9,740 nt of DNA from Anaerolineales bacterium. Lineage in GTDB: Bacteria > Chloroflexota > Anaerolineae > Anaerolineales > DRMV01. Below the pieces are notes generated by a model, which did no database searches, was not told where the DNA came from, and saw only the letters and a list, made by a program, of their open reading frames with translations. This document shows, one piece after another, positions 6,595 to 9,740 of this stretch. Each line of letters begins with the position of its first letter. Position 1 is the first letter of the stretch. A program made the position numbers and the translations under genes. The stretch is taken from the NCBI GenBank assembly GCA_026991215.1, contig JALXBY010000260.1, forward strand, positions 5,106 through 14,845, written 5' to 3'.

Positions 6595-7263
6595 TTACTC
6601 TTCGGGCAGGGGTTCCTTGTAGATGATGAACTCACATACATCGTCGCCCTTGGCAATGCACTTCGACTCGTACACCCGGAACTCCCGACCACCGGAAACC
6701 CAACGCAACCCTTCCTGCAGCAGGCCCACGGCCATGTAGCACACCGGGCTATCGGAGGTGTTGGCCCGGCCCCAGCACACCGGGCAGCGGTGGATGGTGT
6801 ACACGAAGTGGTCCTCTTTCTCTTCCACCGTGGTGACCTGGTCGCTCATCTGGCTGAAGATACGGGCCATCGCGTTGAGGCCGATGCGGAGTTTGACCTG
6901 CAAGGGCAACATGCGGAAGGCCAGGTCACCCACGCCGGCCAGGGCGCCGAAGTTACGCAGGCCCTCAGCGAAGGTGGCACGGCCGGCCCGCAAAGCCAGC
7001 CCGCGGCCACCCCGTGGACCGTAGAGTTGTTCCAGGCCCCAGTTCAGCGCCGAGAAGTCCGCGAAATCGAATTCCCGGTTCAGGTTGTCAGGGGGGAGTT
7101 GATCCAGGTAATGGTCCAGCTTGATGTACCGCAACAAGGCCCGGAACCCTTGCGGGCCCATCACCTCTTCCAGCGCCTGGAAGGCAATCCGGGCAAATTT
7201 GTTCGGATAGTAGTATCCACTGGGGGGAATGCGACGTTCCTGCGAGCCTTGCGCCTCAGCCAT
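6595..7263 (-). CDS. V4R (4-vinyl reductase) domain protein
   Basis: Small cytosolic protein, 222 aa, with a V4R domain in its C-terminal half. V4R is known from BchJ of bacteriochlorophyll synthesis and from many sensory proteins, where it is thought to bind small hydrocarbon-like ligands. Five cysteines show the usual pattern: CPVC (160, 163), Cys175, Cys202 and KGDDVCEF (Cys210), a likely metal-binding set. The N-terminal half (about 20-130) is helical and carries YYPNKFARIAFQALEEVMG and a region rich in Gly and Arg; it may be a ligand-binding or dimerisation part. ATG 7263 has GAGGGA 7 bp upstream. It is the second gene of a unit with the Roadblock gene, 79 bp downstream of it, and is followed by a strong terminator. 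There are no photosynthesis genes in the window, so a sensory role is favoured over pigment reduction. Confidence 0.85.
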   Translation of the reverse strand: MAEAQGSQERRIPPSGYYYPNKFARIAFQALEEVMGPQGFRALLRYIKLDHYLDQLPPDNLNREFDFADFSALNWGLEQLYGPRGGRGLALRAGRATFAEGLRNFGALAGVGDLAFRMLPLQVKLRIGLNAMARIFSQMSDQVTTVEEKEDHFVYTIHRCPVCWGRANTSDSPVCYMAVGLLQEGLRWVSGGREFRVYESKCIAKGDDVCEFIIYKEPLPEE

Positions 7264-7342
7264 AGTTGCTTCCCTCGATTATGGGGCTTGGGGAGACGGA
7301 GAGAATTGCACGGGCCCCCGCGGAGCTAGGCCATGGGTGGCC

Positions 7343-7714
7343 TTAGATGAGTTTCTCCAGGTCTTCCACCGCGCGGCGCATATCGAGGAAAATCAACCCA
7401 AGTTTGGATTGTTCCCGCGCCAACACGGTGAGCACGGCCTCTTCCCCAATGGCCATGAGGATGACGTAGCCCTGTTCCCCCTTGATGTACACCTGCTCCA
7501 GACGGCCCCGTCCCAGTTCCGCAGCAATGCGTTCACCCAGGGAAAGCATGGCCGCGGACATGGCGGAGACGCGATCTTCCTCGATGTTCTGCGGGAGGGC
7601 CGACGCGATGGGCAGACCGTCGATGCTCACCACGGCCGAGGCTTCGATATCCGGCGAGGAGGCTTGTAACTCCCGCAGCCGCTCCACCATGAGTTGGCTT
7701 CTCGACTTCGCCAA
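7343..7714 (-). CDS. Roadblock/LC7 domain protein (MglB-like)
   Basis: Single-domain protein of 123 aa, a length typical of prokaryotic Roadblock/LC7 proteins, which form homodimers and regulate small Ras-like GTPases such as MglA or act as scaffolds. The fold signature is visible: an N-terminal helix (SQLMVERLRELQASS), strand ASAVVSIDGLPIASALP, helix SAMSAAMLSLGERIAAELG, strands EQVYIKGEQGYVILMAIG and AVLTVLARE, and a closing helix RRAVEDLEKLI. The start is TTG 7714, since AAGGAGG (7721-7727) lies exactly 6 bp upstream. An in-frame ATG at 7690 lacks such a site, and a further upstream start would lie before the predicted transcription start. No MglA-like GTPase is present here. It leads a two-gene unit with the V4R protein. 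Confidence 0.9.
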   Translation of the reverse strand: MAKSRSQLMVERLRELQASSPDIEASAVVSIDGLPIASALPQNIEEDRVSAMSAAMLSLGERIAAELGRGRLEQVYIKGEQGYVILMAIGEEAVLTVLAREQSKLGLIFLDMRRAVEDLEKLI

Positions 7715-7720
7715 GGCTGT

Positions 7721-7727
7721 CCTCCTT
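7721..7727 (-). promoter_or_regulatory. Ribosome binding site fixing the TTG start of the Roadblock gene
   Basis: AAGGAGG on the minus strand, 6 bp before TTG 7714. It is a full anti-Shine-Dalgarno match and decides in favour of the rare TTG over ATG 7690. Confidence 0.85.
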
Positions 7728-7760
7728 GGGGAGAAATTGACCACCACAACAGGCCTACTT

Positions 7761-7789
7761 CTTATAACTTCCTTCCAGGGGAATGTCAA
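7761..7789 (-). promoter_or_regulatory. Sigma-70-type promoter of the Roadblock-V4R unit
   Basis: On the minus strand TTGACA (7784-7789) and TATAAG (7761-7766) are separated by 17 bp. The start of transcription is expected near 7754, giving a leader of about 40 nt before the TTG start. The match to consensus is very strong and rules out starts upstream of 7754 for the Roadblock protein. Confidence 0.92.
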
Positions 7790-7863
7790 GGCGCGCAGCG
7801 GCCCCTTCAGACATTCTTAAAAGTCACAGGGAAAGGGGCCAACCCCGCATCCCCAGCGGGCCA

Positions 7864-7897
7864 GGGCCGCACCCTTGCGCGGCCCAGCAAGGGCCGC
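7864..7897 (-). terminator. GC-rich hairpin cluster after uppS, possible terminator
   Basis: Starting 3 bp after the uppS stop, the minus strand holds GCGGCCC, GGGCCGC and again GCGGCCC. The middle element can pair with either neighbour (7-bp stems, loops of 5 or 8 nt), and CCCTTGC/GCAAGGG can also pair. There is no T tract directly behind, so it may slow polymerase or protect the mRNA end and need not be a true intrinsic terminator. Confidence 0.4.
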
Positions 7898-7899
7898 GT

Positions 7900-8640
7900 T
7901 CAAGGCCGGGAGGGCGGGGTCTCCACGGGTTCCACCCGTCCAAAGCGGCGCTGCCGTCGCGCATACTCCTCCAGGGCCTTGCGATATTCCTCCCGGTCGA
8001 AGTCGGGCCAGTAGACCGGGGTGAAGTACCACTCCGCATAGGCCGACTGCCACAGCAGGAAGTTGCTCATCCGCTGCTCGCCTGACGTGCGGATGACCAG
8101 GTCGGGGTCCGGAATCCCCGCGGTGTACAGGTGCTGGGCAATCAGGGCTTCGGTGACCTCTTCGGGCCGGTACCCCGCGGCGATGATGCGCCGCACGGCC
8201 TGGACGATTTCATCCCGCCCCCCGTAGTTGAGGGCCACGTTGAGCACAAGCCGGGTGTTGTTCCGGGTCAGTTCCACGGCGTCCCGAATCTTCCGTTGGA
8301 GTTCCGGCCGCAGCCCCTCCATCTTGCCCAGGTGCCGAATCTGCACGCCCTGCCGGTGCAGTTCGGGGACCTCGCGGTCGATGACTTCCTCCAGAATGTT
8401 CATCAGGCCCTCGACCTCGTCCTGGGGCCGGCCCCAGTTCTCCGTGGAAAAGGCGTACACGGTCAGGTATTGAATCCCAAATTCCACGCTGGCCTCGATG
8501 ACCCGACGGAGCGCCTCCACCCCGGCCCGATGCCCGGCCAGCCGGGGCAGCCCCCGGGCCTGCGCCCAACGCCCATTGCCGTCCATGATGATGGCCACGT
8601 GCCGCGGCACCTTTTCGGGAACCGGTTGCGTGCTGCTCAT
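7900..8640 (-). CDS. uppS: Isoprenyl transferase (undecaprenyl diphosphate synthase type)
   Basis: Cis-prenyltransferase that extends farnesyl diphosphate with isopentenyl diphosphate to the C55 carrier lipid used for peptidoglycan and polysaccharide export; membrane-associated. The 246-aa length is normal. All hallmarks are present: HVAIIMDGNGRWA with catalytic Asp20, LAGHRAG with His37, YAFSTENWGRP (62-72), LNVALNYGGRDEI, and IRTSGEQRMSNFLLWQ (Arg184, Arg190) followed by Glu203 in SAYAEW, matching the substrate and Mg2+ residues known from the E. coli enzyme. The ATG at 8640 overlaps the frr stop in ATGA, indicating translational coupling. The common followers cdsA and dxr are absent; the next gene has its own promoter. 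Chain length of the product cannot be told for sure. Confidence 0.96.
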   Translation of the reverse strand: MSSTQPVPEKVPRHVAIIMDGNGRWAQARGLPRLAGHRAGVEALRRVIEASVEFGIQYLTVYAFSTENWGRPQDEVEGLMNILEEVIDREVPELHRQGVQIRHLGKMEGLRPELQRKIRDAVELTRNNTRLVLNVALNYGGRDEIVQAVRRIIAAGYRPEEVTEALIAQHLYTAGIPDPDLVIRTSGEQRMSNFLLWQSAYAEWYFTPVYWPDFDREEYRKALEEYARRQRRFGRVEPVETPPSRP

Positions 8641-9194
8641 TGTTCCAAAATTTCCTTTTCTTTGCGTTCGGCAATCTGTTCGACCTTTTCGATGTACTTT
8701 TCGGTCAACTCGTTGACCTGCTTCTCGGCCCGGTAGCGTTCGTCTTCGGAAATCATGCCTTCGTCTTCCAGGTCCCGCAAGTCGCGGATGGCGTCCCGGC
8801 GGACGTTCCGGATGGACACCCGGGTGTGTTCCACCCGCTGGGCCACCAGGCGAACCAGTTCCCGCCGGCGCTCTTCGGTCAGGGGCGGAAACACCAGGCG
8901 AATCTGCTTGCCATCGTTGCTGGGGTTGACGCCCAGATCCGAAGTCATGATGGCCCGCTCGATTTGGGGCAGGGTCTTGGGGTCGAAGGGTTTGATGATG
9001 AGCATCCGGGGTTCCGGCGCGGTGATGGCGGCAAGTTGAATCAAGGGCGTGGGGATGCCGTAGTAGTCAATGGTAATGTGTTCCACCAAAGCAGGGCTGG
9101 CACGACCCGTGCGTACCCGCTTGAGTTCTTCCTCCAGAATCCGGATGGCAGCCTGCATGCGTTCCTCGGCGTCCTTCAAAATATCCTCAACCAT
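8637..9194 (-). CDS. frr: Ribosome recycling factor
   Basis: With EF-G it splits post-termination ribosomes so that subunits can be reused. The protein has 185 aa, the standard length. Recognisable segments are the first helix MVEDILKDAEERM, VRTGRASPALVEHI, YYGIPTPLIQLAAI, RMLIIKPFD, GVNPSNDGKQIRLVFPPLTEERR, and the long C-terminal helix with the conserved basic run RVSIRNVRRDA. The start at 9194 is fixed by AGGAGG (9201-9206) 6 bp upstream and by family length; longer in-frame starts would extend past the promoter. Unusually, frr is not behind rpsB-tsf-pyrH but starts its own unit with uppS, and its stop overlaps the uppS ATG. It is divergent from the secreted-protein gene. Confidence 0.96.
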   Translation of the reverse strand: MVEDILKDAEERMQAAIRILEEELKRVRTGRASPALVEHITIDYYGIPTPLIQLAAITAPEPRMLIIKPFDPKTLPQIERAIMTSDLGVNPSNDGKQIRLVFPPLTEERRRELVRLVAQRVEHTRVSIRNVRRDAIRDLRDLEDEGMISEDERYRAEKQVNELTEKYIEKVEQIAERKEKEILEQ

Positions 9195-9228
9195 GATGGA
9201 CCTCCTGCAATGGGGGTGGACATAATGC

Positions 9229-9237
9229 ATTGTATCA
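9229..9237 (-). promoter_or_regulatory. Extended -10 promoter of frr-uppS
   Basis: The minus strand reads TGATACAAT: a TACAAT -10 box (9229-9234) with the TGn extension. The best -35 candidate, ATGACC, is 19 bp upstream, so the extended -10 probably carries most of the strength. The transcript should start near 9222, about 28 nt before the ATG. The dyad CAGGG-CGG-CCCTG (9238-9250) lies directly upstream. Confidence 0.7.
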
Positions 9238-9320
9238 CAGGGCGGCCCTGCCTGGTCATCCCCTTGGGGAAAAGGGGCGAAGTCGCGCGGGGCCTGGCCC
9301 GTAGAACTTTCCACAACGGG

Positions 9321-9326
9321 TAAAAT
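9321..9326 (+). promoter_or_regulatory. Possible -10 box of the secreted-protein gene
   Basis: TAAAAT (9321-9326) is a close match to a -10 hexamer, 46 bp before the ATG at 9373. No good -35 was found 16-18 bp upstream, so an activator or another sigma factor may be involved. Confidence 0.4.
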
Positions 9327-9372
9327 GCTCAAAGATTCTCTCCCCAAAGCATCGCCCTGTGGAGGGAGACAA

Positions 9373-9740
9373 ATGAAACGGGTTTCACTACTCATGCTCA
9401 GCATGCTTGCGTTTGCCTACCTGGGTATGGGGGTATGGCCCGATATTGCCCCGCCGCAATATCCTGGCGGCGGCGACCCCGGCCCGGACAGTGCGGAGAC
9501 CCGGGTACGCATGCTTTCGGAACGCGTGGTGATTTCTGTACGCATGAACACCTCCATGGACATGGTCTATGCCAACGTCGATGCCGTGTTTTGGATGCGC
9601 AACGAAGGCGAGCAAGATGAACGCATGGAAGTCTATTTCCCCGCGCTATGTTTTGACGACGAGGAACCACAGCCTATCCAGAACTTCAAGGCCCAGGTCA
9701 ATGGAAAGCAAGTGCCAACCCGCTATAAGTCTACGGCTTT
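9373..9740 (+). CDS. Secreted protein of unknown function, N-terminal part (cut by right window edge)
   Basis: An open frame of 122 codons runs from ATG 9373 to the window end without a stop. A strong GGAGGGAG (9361-9368) just upstream supports the start. The first 20 or so residues form a signal peptide: MKR, then a hydrophobic core SLLMLSMLAFAYLGMGV. No lipobox cysteine is seen, so it is probably secreted or anchored by its N-terminus. A Pro/Gly-rich stretch (PPQYPGGGDPGPDS) follows. The next part alternates hydrophobic and polar residues (RVVISVRMN, VYANVDAVFWMRNEGE, RMEVYFPALCF), as in beta-sandwich domains that begin many exported proteins. I do not recognise the family; a DUF4424-like or similar beta-rich fold is only a guess. 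Codons such as CTA, TCA and GTA are commoner here than in the neighbours, a mild compositional difference. Confidence 0.75.
   Translation, partial: MKRVSLLMLSMLAFAYLGMGVWPDIAPPQYPGGGDPGPDSAETRVRMLSERVVISVRMNTSMDMVYANVDAVFWMRNEGEQDERMEVYFPALCFDDEEPQPIQNFKAQVNGKQVPTRYKSTA

Noticed and set aside
6595..7263. Assignment of the V4R protein as the bacteriochlorophyll enzyme BchJ
   Set aside because: Only the V4R domain is shared. There are no pigment synthesis genes nearby, and the Roadblock partner points to signalling.
7815..7850. GGGG-TTGG-CCCC with following TTTCCC on the minus strand as terminator of uppS
   Set aside because: The stem has only 4 bp and the T tract is interrupted by C. Too weak to call.
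9260..9277. CCCCTT/AAGGGG inverted repeat between frr and the secreted-protein gene
   Set aside because: A short 6-bp stem with a G-rich loop that also allows CCCCTTGGGG self-pairing, with no relation to a promoter or gene end. Chance is a sufficient explanation in such sequence.
9195..9404. N-terminal extension of ribosome recycling factor by 70 residues
   Set aside because: It would run past the predicted promoter and into the divergent gene. The 185-aa form has a strong ribosome binding site and the normal family length.

Overview
The window is about 9.7 kb of GC-rich bacterial DNA with strong G/C preference at third codon positions. The release factor GGQ region, the tRNA without an encoded CCA end, and the pairing of Roadblock/LC7 and V4R proteins fit a member of the Chloroflexota, perhaps a thermophilic one. 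That placement is an inference from protein style and is not proven by any single marker.

Layout. The left edge carries the C-terminal part of peptide chain release factor 1 (+), which converges on a tRNA-Gly(CCC) gene (-) only 4 bp away. The tRNA has a near-perfect sigma-70 promoter. Next come two + strand genes: a P2-type cation (probably Ca2+) transporting ATPase (681-3467) and a NYN/PIN-like nuclease-family protein with a C-terminal winged-helix-like region (3665-4753). From 4757 to 9194 every gene is on the - strand. In transcription order these are frr and uppS (overlapping ATGA), a Roadblock/LC7 protein and a V4R-domain protein (one promoter, one terminator), a REC plus degenerate-GGDEF response regulator, and a DPM1-like GT2 glycosyltransferase. 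At the right edge a divergent + strand gene (9373 to beyond the window) starts a secreted protein of unknown function.

Function. Three themes are mixed: translation (RF1, tRNA-Gly, RRF), polyprenol-linked envelope metabolism (UppS and a polyprenol-phosphate sugar transferase), and cytoplasmic signalling (Roadblock, V4R, response regulator). The Roadblock-V4R pair is the most intriguing unit. It has a TTGACA-17-TATAAG promoter, a Shine-Dalgarno site that fixes a TTG start, and a clear intrinsic terminator after the V4R gene, so it behaves as a self-contained two-gene cassette with no MglA-type GTPase next to it. No mobile element, CRISPR array or phage gene was seen. No stretch over 300 bp lacks a gene.
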